64,000 nucleotides of DNA from Oceanisphaera sp. IT1-181 (GTDB taxonomy: Bacteria; Pseudomonadota; Gammaproteobacteria; Enterobacterales; Aeromonadaceae), in the NCBI RefSeq assembly GCF_033807535.1, contig NZ_CP136856.1, positions 546,001 through 610,000 on the forward strand. The letters are read 5' to 3'. The first letter of the stretch is position 1, and each line of letters starts with the position of its first letter. The position numbers were made by a program, and so were the translations under genes. The notes under the pieces were generated by a model. The model was not told the origin of the DNA and searched no databases. It worked only from the letters and a program-made list of their open reading frames with translations. Below are positions 34,059 to 42,321 of the stretch, piece by piece.

Positions 34059-35167
34059 TGACGCCGCAAGCGGGATTTACCACCTTGGCCATCAGCCTGT
34101 TATTGCTGGCGATCTTAAGCTCATTAGCGCTATTTATGGGCCAAACGTTGGTGTCGGAGCGGCGATTGACACTCAATGAAATAGAGTATCGGTTAACCCA
34201 TGCCGCCGCCGAGCAAGGTTTGGCGGAGGCCATAGCGCAGCTCAAGGTTGAGCCCAACATCCACAGCTTGTCGAGCAGTGTGACTCATGACTTAGGCGAG
34301 GTCAGTTATGAGGTTAACATAGCGCCCCATGGCTCTTTAGCCGGAGTACGACAATTAACGGCCACCGCGAGCATGAATAGTGGTGCGCGCAGTCGCGTCA
34401 GTCTAGCCTTGGCCGAGCGTACTGTATTGAACCCGCAGCACGCAGGGCCTAAGTCTCCACTCATGTTAGGTGGCGCTAATACCGTCGTTAATGGTCAATT
34501 GCAGATAGTGGCGCATCAAGATAATGCCGATATGTTCTCGGTATGGTCTGCCGGAAACTTAACTGTGCATGGCGAGCTGCACACCTGTTCTTTGGCCGAT
34601 TATGACACTCAGTCTCGACGCTGCTTGGTGAGCTTGAGTCAAGTGGACGCGATAGAGGAGCGTCTTGAGCAGGATATGCGGCTGGCAGATGCGAGCTTTC
34701 CTGCTGAGCTATTAGATTATGTGTTTGGTTATGACGCCAGCCAATGGCTACACCTAGCGCGGCTAGCCACAGCTGTGGTGCAAGATTGCAGCCACATTCA
34801 GCGGGCAGGGTTTTATATAGTTAGCAATGGGGCGAGCTGTCAGTTAGATCAAGTGGTGAGCTCATACGCCGCTCCCGTGATCTTGCTGGTCAAAGACATG
34901 GCGGTAACGACTAATACGCCCACCCAGTTTCATGGCCTGCTGGTGTTATATGGCACAGATAGCACCGCTCGTTCGTTGAGCTTAGCCAATGGCAGTGAGC
35001 TTATCGGTGGTCTTATCATGGGGGCGGGCAACGCTGAACTGAATGGTGATTTTGCCCTGCGCTATGATGCGGACTTGCTGTGCACGGTGAGTGCTTGTCA
35101 GCCCGCTGCGGGCGTTAGCCCTTTTCGATTATTCAGTGTGATTGCCGGCAGTTGGCATGACGACTAA
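34058..35167 (+). CDS. pilX: PilX-like minor pilin (GspK-type tip subunit)
   Basis: The 369 residues start PQAG^FTTLAISLLLLAIL. The mature position 5 is Ala, not Glu, as is usual for PilX/GspK-type subunits that cap the pseudopilus. The N-terminal helix continues with LTHAAAEQGLAEAIAQL, typical of PilX. The protein is much longer than Pseudomonas PilX (about 195 aa); the extra C-terminal ~200 residues show LVKDMAVTTNTPTQFHGLLV-like beta-rich sequence and several Cys. It sits between pilW and pilV. Confidence 0.78.
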   Translation: MTPQAGFTTLAISLLLLAILSSLALFMGQTLVSERRLTLNEIEYRLTHAAAEQGLAEAIAQLKVEPNIHSLSSSVTHDLGEVSYEVNIAPHGSLAGVRQLTATASMNSGARSRVSLALAERTVLNPQHAGPKSPLMLGGANTVVNGQLQIVAHQDNADMFSVWSAGNLTVHGELHTCSLADYDTQSRRCLVSLSQVDAIEERLEQDMRLADASFPAELLDYVFGYDASQWLHLARLATAVVQDCSHIQRAGFYIVSNGASCQLDQVVSSYAAPVILLVKDMAVTTNTPTQFHGLLVLYGTDSTARSLSLANGSELIGGLIMGAGNAELNGDFALRYDADLLCTVSACQPAAGVSPFRLFSVIAGSWHDD

Positions 35168-35178
35168 CGGGAGGCTTA

Positions 35179-35640
35179 ATGAGGAGCGCGCGAGGCTTTG
35201 GCTTGATTGAGGTAATGGTGGCCTTAGTGCTTATCGCCGTGATGGCGGCGGCTCTTCTACCACTCAGTCAGCGTTATTTAAGCATCAGCCGAGACGGCAG
35301 GCAACGTGAAGTGGCACTGCGTTTAGCGGAGTCAAAGCTGGATGAGCTACGACACTTTGCTCAGCAAAATCAGCCGCAGCTAGTCGTGAGTGGCGAAGGT
35401 AGTCAATTTATTATGCACACCGAATTTAGCCTCGATTGGGCGGTGCATGCTTTTAACTGGAGCTCGTCGCAGCAAGCGTGGCAGCCGGCGGTTACCGATG
35501 CACAATTTAGCGGTAAGCAAGACGCATCAGTGACGGTAGCCTGGCATAATACTCAGGGTGAACCACAGACTTTTACCCTACAAACGGCTTTGGTCGCCTT
35601 ACCCACTCTTACCGCTGGGCCCTTTGGCAGTCGGCCTTGA
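35179..35640 (+). CDS. pilV: PilV-like minor pilin
   Basis: The 153 residues carry the leader MRSARG^FGLIEVMVALVLIAV with Phe1 and Glu5 and a helix with LRLAESKLDELRHFAQ, the typical PilV/GspI motif. GGGAGGCTTA precedes ATG 35179, which is 11 bases after the pilX-like stop. It is the last pilin gene of the unit. The 120 bases that follow hold no pilY1, and the next gene is nadE. Confidence 0.82.
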   Translation: MRSARGFGLIEVMVALVLIAVMAAALLPLSQRYLSISRDGRQREVALRLAESKLDELRHFAQQNQPQLVVSGEGSQFIMHTEFSLDWAVHAFNWSSSQQAWQPAVTDAQFSGKQDASVTVAWHNTQGEPQTFTLQTALVALPTLTAGPFGSRP

Positions 35641-35763
35641 GGGATAAATGGTCCTTGGGCGTTGAAATTATGCTGTACATGAAGCGAGCTTGGGCTTTTA
35701 AACTGACAAGCAAGGCTAGTTTTATTACTATGCGACTATCGCAGAATATAAGTGGAAGGATTC

Positions 35764-37392
35764 ATGCCGTCACACCTGACTCTGGCACTGGCGCAGTTAA
35801 ATTTTACTGTGGGTGCCATCGAAGCTAATACCCAAGCCATGCTCGGCGCTATCACAGACGCCCAAGCTCAAGGCGCCGACTTAGTGTTATTTTCTGAATT
35901 GGCCATTAGCGGCTATCCGCCAGAAGACTTACTGCTGCGCGACGATTTGTATGAGCGGGTGAACGCTGCCTTGGCGCAACTGGCCGCGGCCAGCAGTAAT
36001 ATTGCGGTCTTGGTGGGGCATCCGTGGCGTCAAGGCGGGCATTGCTATAACGCGGCCTCATTTTATGTGCAGGGTCAGCTACAAGAGCGTTACTTTAAAC
36101 AATGTTTACCGAATATCGGCCTTTGTGATGAACAGCGCTACTTTAGTGCAGGGGAACAAGCTGGGGTAGTGAGCTTTAAAGGTCATCGCTTTGGTATCTT
36201 GCTGGGCGAGGATATTTGGGGCACTAAGCCTGTTGAGCACGCCAGAGCGGCCGGTGCGGAAATATTACTTAGCCTAAATGCGTCGGCTTTTCATGGCCAG
36301 CAACCGCAGCTGCGCCATGAAAAATTGGCCAAGCGCAGCCGTGATGCAGCTATGCCTTTGGTGTATGTCAATCAAGTGGGTGGCCAAGACGATCTGGTGT
36401 TTGATGGTCACTCGCAAGTATTTGATGCCACCGGCGAGCTAACCCAGCGTTTAGCGGCCTTTGAGCATGAGTTAGCTTTGGTGCGCTTTGAACAAAAATC
36501 GCCGCAGCCGGCGGCCATTAGCCCAGAGCAGGAGCCCTTAGCCGAGTTGTATCAGGCGTTGGTATTGGCCACCCGCGATTATGTGCAAAAAAATGGCTTC
36601 GCGGGCGCCGTATTAGGTTTATCGGGTGGCATTGACTCGGCCCTCACCTTGGCTATCGCCGTGGATGCGCTAGGCAAAGATCAGGTGCAGGCGGTGATGA
36701 TGCCGTTTCGTTATACGGCCGCCATCAGCGTGGATGATGCACAAGAGCAAGCTAAGCTGTTAGACATTGAATATGATAGCGTGCCGATTGAGCCTATATT
36801 TGAAGCCTTCGTGCAGCAGCTAACACCGCTGTTTTCCGGTGAAGAAAAGGCGGCTGGTGATACCACAGAAGAAAACTTGCAGGCGCGAGCGCGCGGCATG
36901 TTATTAATGGCGTTGTCGAATAAAAAGCGCCGTTTGGTGCTATCTACCGGCAATAAGAGTGAGCTGGCCGTGGGTTATTGCACGCTTTATGGCGACATGG
37001 TGGGCGGTTTTGCGCCCCTAAGAGACGTGGCTAAAACAGTGGTGTTTGCCTTATCGCGCTATCGTAATACCTTAGGCTATGTGATCCCTCAGCGAGTGAT
37101 TGACCGCCCGCCGTCCGCCGAATTAGCCCCCGGTCAGCTAGATGAAGACAATCTGCCCCCTTATGAGGTGTTGGATGCCTTGCTCGAAGCCTATGTGGAG
37201 CAAGATAAATCCTTAAACGATTTATTAGCGGCGGGCTTTAGCGAAGCGGATGTGCGCCGAGTGATAAAGTTGGTCGATATTAACGAACATAAACGCCGCC
37301 AAGGTGCCGTGGGGCCGAGTATCAGCCCGCGTAGTTTTGGCAAAGGCAGACGCTATCCCATTACCTCAGGGTTTGGCCGTATAAATTGGTAA
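35764..37392 (+). CDS. nadE: NAD+ synthetase NadE, glutaminase-domain form lacking the catalytic Cys
   Basis: Makes NAD+ from deamido-NAD+ and ATP. The 542 residues are an N-terminal nitrilase-like glutaminase (1-265) fused to the synthetase with the PP-loop GLSGGIDSALTLA. Of the glutaminase triad, Glu45 (LFSELAISGYPPED) and Lys112 (RYFKQCLPN) are present. The nucleophile position in the usual CED-W motif reads LLGEDIW, with Gly148 (codon GGC at 36205-36207; Cys would need TGC). As read, the protein should not hydrolyse glutamine and should depend on free ammonia. ATG 35764 follows GGAAGGATTC. glnB lies 111 bases downstream. Confidence 0.9.
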   Translation: MPSHLTLALAQLNFTVGAIEANTQAMLGAITDAQAQGADLVLFSELAISGYPPEDLLLRDDLYERVNAALAQLAAASSNIAVLVGHPWRQGGHCYNAASFYVQGQLQERYFKQCLPNIGLCDEQRYFSAGEQAGVVSFKGHRFGILLGEDIWGTKPVEHARAAGAEILLSLNASAFHGQQPQLRHEKLAKRSRDAAMPLVYVNQVGGQDDLVFDGHSQVFDATGELTQRLAAFEHELALVRFEQKSPQPAAISPEQEPLAELYQALVLATRDYVQKNGFAGAVLGLSGGIDSALTLAIAVDALGKDQVQAVMMPFRYTAAISVDDAQEQAKLLDIEYDSVPIEPIFEAFVQQLTPLFSGEEKAAGDTTEENLQARARGMLLMALSNKKRRLVLSTGNKSELAVGYCTLYGDMVGGFAPLRDVAKTVVFALSRYRNTLGYVIPQRVIDRPPSAELAPGQLDEDNLPPYEVLDALLEAYVEQDKSLNDLLAAGFSEADVRRVIKLVDINEHKRRQGAVGPSISPRSFGKGRRYPITSGFGRINW

Positions 37393-37425
37393 AGAGCAGC
37401 GCCCAGCGCCCCGCACCAAGCTGTG
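37393..37425 (+). repeat. CAGCGCC-type 3' element (family F)
   Basis: Directly after the nadE stop: CAGCGCCCAGCGCC then CCGCACCAAGCT. Similar GC-rich stretches follow rlmB, the DMT gene, the autotransporter gene and clpB, in the orientation of the upstream gene. Confidence 0.5.
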
Positions 37426-37431
37426 TAGGGT

Positions 37432-37464
37432 TTTGTAGGCGAACGCTTGCTCTCGCATTTCGCC
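37432..37464 (+). repeat. GTAG-headed REP-like element, second 33-nt copy
   Basis: Identical over 33 bases to 15246-15278. It is followed by AATGGCG, which closes the CGCC/GGCG stem. It lies 40 bases before the glnB start. Confidence 0.75.
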
Positions 37465-37503
37465 AATGGCGGAACTCTCATTACCTATATTAAGGAATCC
37501 ACC

Positions 37504-37842
37504 GTGAAGAAAATTGAAGCCATTATTAAACCCTTCAAATTGGATGATGTGCGTGAAGCCTTGGCCGAGCGCGGCATTACCGGCATGACGGTATCGGAAG
37601 TTAAAGGCTTTGGCCGCCAGAAAGGTCACACCGAGTTGTATCGTGGTGCTGAATACATGGTGGATTTTTTGCCTAAAGTGAAAATCGAGCTGGTGGTACA
37701 AGATGACTTATTAGAGTCCTGTATCGAAGCTATTGAAGCGACGGCGCGCACTGGTAAAATTGGTGACGGTAAAATCTTCGTGTTTGATGTGGGCCAAGTG
37801 ATCCGTATTCGCACCGGTGAACAAAATGAAGACGCAGTGTAA
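37504..37842 (+). CDS. glnB: nitrogen regulatory protein P-II (GlnB)
   Basis: Trimeric sensor of 2-oxoglutarate and energy charge that controls GlnE and NtrB. The 112 residues equal the P-II length. Tyr51 in ELYRGAEY is the uridylylation site of the T-loop, followed by the B-loop TGKIGDGKIFV. The start is GTG 37504 (MKKIEAIIKPFKLDDVR) after AAGGAATCCACC; an upstream ATG at 37447 lies in the repeat and is not credible. It follows nadE, as in many proteobacteria, where glnB is cotranscribed with nadE. Confidence 0.95.
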   Translation: MKKIEAIIKPFKLDDVREALAERGITGMTVSEVKGFGRQKGHTELYRGAEYMVDFLPKVKIELVVQDDLLESCIEAIEATARTGKIGDGKIFVFDVGQVIRIRTGEQNEDAV

Positions 37843-37939
37843 TTGACGATGTTTAGCGTCAAAATGTGGAAAAGTAACGTATAACTCAAGGCGCACAAGG
37901 CGTTATCTGTTGAATTACCTTGGCCATTGCCCTTTTCTT

Positions 37940-37958
37940 TGTCACAATCTCTGTGACA
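37940..37958. promoter_or_regulatory. inverted repeat upstream of luxS
   Basis: TGTCACA-ATCTC-TGTGACA: seven-base arms with perfect symmetry around a 5-base centre, ending 21 bases before the luxS ATG. It overlaps the likely leader, so it could be an operator or a small hairpin. It is not a CRP site, since the half-sites are inside out. Confidence 0.45.
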
Positions 37959-37979
37959 TCTAAATAGAGGAATAACCTA

Positions 37980-38489
37980 ATGCCACTGCTGGACAGTTTT
38001 ACCGTTGATCATACCCGTATGGAAGCACCGGCGGTGCGAGTAGCCAAAACTATGGCTACGCCGAACAATGACACCATTACCGTGTTTGATTTGCGCTTCT
38101 GTCTGCCTAACCAAGAGATACTGTCTGAGAAGGGCATACATACTCTGGAGCATTTGTTTGCCGGCTTTATGCGCGATCACTTAAACAGTGAACAGGTAGA
38201 GATCATTGACCTGTCGCCCATGGGCTGTCGTACCGGCTTCTACATGAGTTTGGTGGGTGCTCCCAGTGAGCAAACAGTGGCCGATGCGTGGCAAGCGGCG
38301 ATGCGTGATGTACTCAAAGTTACTAATCAGTCAGAAATCCCTGAGCTCAATGAATACCAGTGTGGCACTTATGTGATGCACTCACTGGATGAAGCTAAAG
38401 CGATTGCTAGCAACATCATTGAGCGTGGCATCGGCGTTAACAGCAACGAAGTGCTGGCATTGCCCGAAGAGATGCTGAAGTCTCTGTAA
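37980..38489 (+). CDS. luxS: S-ribosylhomocysteine lyase LuxS
   Basis: Cleaves S-ribosylhomocysteine to homocysteine and DPD, the precursor of autoinducer-2. The 169 residues show the metal ligands His54 and His58 in HTLEH with catalytic Glu57, Cys128 (NEYQCGTY) as the third ligand, and catalytic Cys83 in MGCRTGFYM. Length is close to E. coli (171). ATG 37980 follows AGAGGAATAACCTA. A terminator follows, so it is probably monocistronic. Confidence 0.97.
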   Translation: MPLLDSFTVDHTRMEAPAVRVAKTMATPNNDTITVFDLRFCLPNQEILSEKGIHTLEHLFAGFMRDHLNSEQVEIIDLSPMGCRTGFYMSLVGAPSEQTVADAWQAAMRDVLKVTNQSEIPELNEYQCGTYVMHSLDEAKAIASNIIERGIGVNSNEVLALPEEMLKSL

Positions 38490-38514
38490 TGCATGGCGAC
38501 TGCTGTCAGTAACG

Positions 38515-38556
38515 AAGCGCCCGGTTTAAGCAAGCACTGGCTTAACCGGGCGCTTT
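38515..38556 (+). terminator. terminator after luxS
   Basis: AAGCGCCCGGTTTAAGC pairs, with one irregularity, with GGCTTAACCGGGCGCTT, followed by TGTCACTTGTT. Confidence 0.75.
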
Positions 38557-38625
38557 GTCACTTGTTATTCTTATCTTTATTTTTAGATATACTTTCCTTA
38601 TTCCAGTGCTCAAATGGACAACTTT

Positions 38626-40962
38626 ATGTCAGAACAACAAGATCCTTTCCTTAAGCGGGAATCCGAAAAATACGAAAACCCCATTCCCAGCCGCGAATTT
38701 ATTATCGAGCTGATCAAAGCCAAGCAAAGCCCAATCTCGCGTGACGAGATTTTTGCCGAGTTGGACTTAGAAGGTGAAGAGCAGACCGAAGCCTTGCGTC
38801 GTCGACTGCGCGCCATGGAGCGTGACGGCCAATTAGTGTTCACCCGCAATAAATGCTACGCCTTGCCAGAGAAAATGAACCTGATCAAAGGTCGCGTTAT
38901 CGGCCACCGCGAAGGCTTTGGCTTTTTACGCCCCGAAGAGGGCGGCGACGATTTGTTTTTATCCCAGCGCGAAATGGATGCCTTAATGCATGGCGACCAA
39001 GTATTGGTACAGCCGCTGCGTTTTGACTCCAAAGGCCGACGCGAAGCCCGCGTAGTGCGCTTGCTGGAATCACGCGATCTTGAAATAGTTGGCCGTTACT
39101 TTATTGAAAACGGTGTTAGCTATGTAGTACCCGACGACAGCCGTGTGGCTCAAGATATTTTGATCCCCCAAGGTGAAACCCAAGGCGCACGCATGGGCCA
39201 AGTGGTGGTGGTCACCATCACCCAAAGACCGACTAAGCGCATGACCGGTGTCGGTAAAGTAAAAGAAGTGCTGGGTGAGACCATGGATCCGGGCATGGAA
39301 ATTGAGATTGCACTGCGCACTCACGGTATTCCACATATCTGGCCAGAAGAAGTCCTCCAAGAAACCTCTTCCCTGTCCGAAGAAGTGCCAGAAGAAGCCA
39401 AAGTTGGCCGTAAAGACTTACGCGACTTACCTTTAGTGACCATTGATGGGGAAGATGCCCGCGACTTCGATGACGCCGTGTATTGTGAGCCTAAAGCTTC
39501 CGGTGGCTGGCGCTTATGGGTGGCCATTGCCGACGTGTCTTACTATGTGCGCACCGGTACTGCGTTAGATAATGAAGCTTACTTGCGTGGTAACTCTGTG
39601 TATTTCCCCGCACAAGTGATCCCCATGTTGCCAGAGGTATTGTCGAACGGCTTATGTTCGCTAAACCCACAAGTAGACCGCTTGTGCATGGTGGCGGAAA
39701 TGAGCATTTCTGCCAGCGGCAAGTTATCGGACTCTAAATTCTACGAAGCCGTGATGAATTCTCACGCACGTTTGACCTATACCAAGGTTGCCGCCATCGT
39801 TGACGGTGATGAAGACCTGCGCGAGCGTTATGCTGCTGTAGTGCCGCATCTTGAAGCGCTGAACACTATGTATCATGCGATGAAGCATGCCCGCCATGAG
39901 CGCGGTGCGGTGGAATTTGAAAGCGAAGAAACCAAGTTCGTGTTCAACGCCCAGCGCAAGATTGAAAGCATAGTGCCGGTAATACGTAACGACGCCCATA
40001 AGATCATCGAAGAATGTATGATAGCGGCCAACGTGGCGGCGGCGCGCTTTATTGAAAAGCAAGATGCCCATGCGTTGTTCCGAGTGCACGAAAAGCCAGG
40101 CGACGACAAGCTGATTAACTTCCGCAGCTTCTTGGCTGAAGTTGGCTTAGAGCTTAAAGGTGGCAATGAGCCAGAGCCGGCAGATTACGCTTTATTGGCT
40201 GAGCAAATCAAAGACAGACCCGACGCTCAGCTGATCCAAACCATGCTGTTACGCTCCATGAAACAAGCCGTGTATCAGGCTGACAATAATGGACACTTTG
40301 GTTTAGCGCTCGATTCTTATGCGCACTTTACCTCGCCTATTCGTCGTTATCCGGATCTTATCTTGCACCGTGCCATTAAGGCGCAGCTGAGCAAGATGCA
40401 GAGCGATAGCGGCAATAAAATCGGCGGCGTACCTTATCAGCACGACGAAGTGGCTCCCATGGGCGAACATTGCTCCGTGACTGAGCGCCGCGCTGATGAT
40501 GCGACCCGTGATGTGTCCGATTGGCTCAAGTGTGAATACATGCTGGATCATGTAGGCAGCGAGTTTATGGGTACCATCGCCAACGTCACCGGTTTTGGTT
40601 TCTTCGTACGCTTAGATGAAATTCACATCGACGGTTTAGTGCATATCTCTAGCCTGCAAAACGATTATTATCAGTTTGATGCAGCGCGCCAAATTTTGAT
40701 CGGCGAGAACTTCCGTCGCAGTTATCGCTTGGGCGATAAGATCAAGGTTAAGGTGATGGCGGTGAACTTAGACGACAGCAAAATCGACTTTCAAACCGTG
40801 GAAGAGCCACTACCAGCCGGTGCTAAAAGCGGCAAAGGTGCGAAAAACTTAAAATCGCGCCAGCGCGCCAAGCCGAACCGCAGCAACAAGCCTAAAGGTG
40901 ACGGTAAAGCCGCCGAGCCTAAAGGCGATGCTAAGCCTAAAGGCAGCAGAAAGCGCCACTAA
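38626..40962 (+). CDS. rnr: ribonuclease R
   Basis: Processive 3'-5' exoribonuclease that degrades structured RNA. The 778 residues show an N-terminal winged-helix domain (ENPIPSREFI, LRRRLRAMERDGQL), two cold-shock domains, and the RNB catalytic domain with TIDGEDARDFDDAVYC, where Asp clusters bind Mg2+. An S1 domain follows (GTIANVTGFGFFVRLD), then a Lys-rich tail of about 45 residues. I start at ATG 38626 (MSEQQDPFLKRES), which fits E. coli MSQDPFQERE; an in-frame ATG at 38614 has a poorer ribosome site. rlmB follows, as in E. coli. Confidence 0.96.
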   Translation: MSEQQDPFLKRESEKYENPIPSREFIIELIKAKQSPISRDEIFAELDLEGEEQTEALRRRLRAMERDGQLVFTRNKCYALPEKMNLIKGRVIGHREGFGFLRPEEGGDDLFLSQREMDALMHGDQVLVQPLRFDSKGRREARVVRLLESRDLEIVGRYFIENGVSYVVPDDSRVAQDILIPQGETQGARMGQVVVVTITQRPTKRMTGVGKVKEVLGETMDPGMEIEIALRTHGIPHIWPEEVLQETSSLSEEVPEEAKVGRKDLRDLPLVTIDGEDARDFDDAVYCEPKASGGWRLWVAIADVSYYVRTGTALDNEAYLRGNSVYFPAQVIPMLPEVLSNGLCSLNPQVDRLCMVAEMSISASGKLSDSKFYEAVMNSHARLTYTKVAAIVDGDEDLRERYAAVVPHLEALNTMYHAMKHARHERGAVEFESEETKFVFNAQRKIESIVPVIRNDAHKIIEECMIAANVAAARFIEKQDAHALFRVHEKPGDDKLINFRSFLAEVGLELKGGNEPEPADYALLAEQIKDRPDAQLIQTMLLRSMKQAVYQADNNGHFGLALDSYAHFTSPIRRYPDLILHRAIKAQLSKMQSDSGNKIGGVPYQHDEVAPMGEHCSVTERRADDATRDVSDWLKCEYMLDHVGSEFMGTIANVTGFGFFVRLDEIHIDGLVHISSLQNDYYQFDAARQILIGENFRRSYRLGDKIKVKVMAVNLDDSKIDFQTVEEPLPAGAKSGKGAKNLKSRQRAKPNRSNKPKGDGKAAEPKGDAKPKGSRKRH

Positions 40963-41047
40963 GATACTGCACTAAATAGGGGGTAATCAGCCAGCGGCAA
41001 CGTTGCGCGGGTTGCCCCCGTTTTTAATTAAACGCTGAGTAAAATTT

Positions 41048-41782
41048 ATGAGTAATGAACTAATTTTTGGTTTTCATGCCCTCGATGCACTGTTAGACGT
41101 TCATCCAGAAACCATTTTAGAAGTGTGGATGCTAAAAGGCCGTGACGATGAACGCCTCAATGGTCTACAAGCCCGCTTATTAGAAGTGGGTGTGAAAACC
41201 CAACTGGCTAACCGCACCGCGCTGGATAACAAAGCCAAAGGCGGCCAGCACCAAGGTGTGGTGGCCAAGGTACAAGCGGCACCAATTCTCAATGAAACCG
41301 ATCTAGAGCAGTTATTGGCAGGCCAAGACACGCCGTTTCTGCTGGTGTTGGACGGCGTCACCGACCCGCATAACTTAGGCGCTTGTTTACGTACCGCCGA
41401 TGCGGCGGGCGTACACGGCGTTATCGTGCCGAAAGATAATTCTGCAAGCCTTACGCCAGTAGTGCGCAAAGTAGCCTGTGGCGCCGCCGAAGTGGTGCCC
41501 TTGTTCCAAGTGACGAACTTGGCGCGAACCTTGCGCATGTTGCAAGACAAAGGCATCTGGATTGTGGGCACCGCAGGTGAGGCGGATCACAGCGTGTATC
41601 AGTCCACCTTCAAGGGTGCACTGGCACTCGTGATGGGGGCCGAAGAGAAAGGCATGCGCCGCTTAACCCGCGAGCATTGCGATGAGCTAGTAAGCATCCC
41701 GATGGCCGGCTCTGTATCCAGCTTAAATGTGTCAGTCGCCACCGGCGTGTGCCTGTTTGAAATGGTCCGCCAGCTGGGTTAA
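41048..41782 (+). CDS. rlmB: 23S rRNA (guanosine(2251)-2'-O)-methyltransferase RlmB
   Basis: SpoU/SPOUT methyltransferase of Gm2251 in 23S rRNA. The 244 residues have the N-terminal substrate-binding domain (FGFHALDALLDVHPE, KGGQHQGVVA). The knotted C-terminal domain carries motif 1 LDGVTDPHNLGACLRTADAAG, motif 2 LVMGAEEKGMRRLT and motif 3 IPMAGSVSSLNVSVATG. It lies 85 bases downstream of rnr with no terminator between, so the two are probably one unit. The long repeat-rich gap follows. Confidence 0.96.
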   Translation: MSNELIFGFHALDALLDVHPETILEVWMLKGRDDERLNGLQARLLEVGVKTQLANRTALDNKAKGGQHQGVVAKVQAAPILNETDLEQLLAGQDTPFLLVLDGVTDPHNLGACLRTADAAGVHGVIVPKDNSASLTPVVRKVACGAAEVVPLFQVTNLARTLRMLQDKGIWIVGTAGEADHSVYQSTFKGALALVMGAEEKGMRRLTREHCDELVSIPMAGSVSSLNVSVATGVCLFEMVRQLG

Positions 41783-41787
41783 GTATT

Positions 41788-42240
41788 CAGCGCCGAGCAC
41801 CAAGCTCGACAAAAAATAAGGTGTTTTGTAGGGTCGAATTTATTCGACCAACAATCATCGCTCGGCCTTAAACCTTCCTGATTACCCACAAAGCTCAGCC
41901 ATGTTTCAATGAATTCAGTACTAATGAATTTAATAGGTTACAGGGAGATACCCGTCTCTTCGGTAAAGAATATGAGGCTCAGTTTGGTATTTTGACCTTG
42001 TAGGGGCCAATTTATTCGGCCCGGTTTGGTGTTTTGGTTTAAATCTAAACCTCAGTAACAGCCAGCAGAGCTGGCCTGCCGAATAAATTGGGCAGCTACA
42101 AAGAACAAACCGAAACAGGGTGCATTATGGCTGAGGTTCATACGTACTCAGGTAAACCTTTGTAGGGCGCCTTACTTTGGATAAAAAATATTTGTACAAA
42201 ACTGGTCCAATGAATTGGACCCTACGCTAAAGTAGGTGCC
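41788..42240. repeat. 539-bp gene-free gap with a BIME-like cluster of GTAG-REPs
   Basis: No gene is supported between rlmB and the DMT gene. Four palindromes share the form GTAG + stem: GGTCGAATTTATTCGACC at 41832-41849 (+), GGGCCAATTTATTCGGCCC at 42004-42022 (+), TGCCGAATAAATTGGGCA at 42077-42094 (-) and GGTCCAATGAATTGGACC at 42204-42221 (-). A fifth GTAG head is at 42162. Stems differ but stay complementary, and orientation alternates. A family F element follows the rlmB stop at 41788-41810. Confidence 0.75.
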
Positions 42241-42321
42241 CCCACAGGATTCGGATCGATGTCCGTCTTTAGCTTGGCGCTGCTTTCTCCCTTGACCCCT
42301 CACTTACTATCGAGAAATACC

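Noticed and set aside
35637..35828. 63-codon frame overlapping the end of pilV and the start of nadE
   Set aside because: Out of frame with nadE and no similarity to PilY1 or other pilus genes.
41101..41571. 156-codon minus-strand frame inside rlmB
   Set aside because: Antisense shadow of a conserved methyltransferase gene without its own signals.
41783..42240. CRISPR array
   Set aside because: Repeats are palindromic, of differing sequence, alternate in orientation and lack regular spacers.
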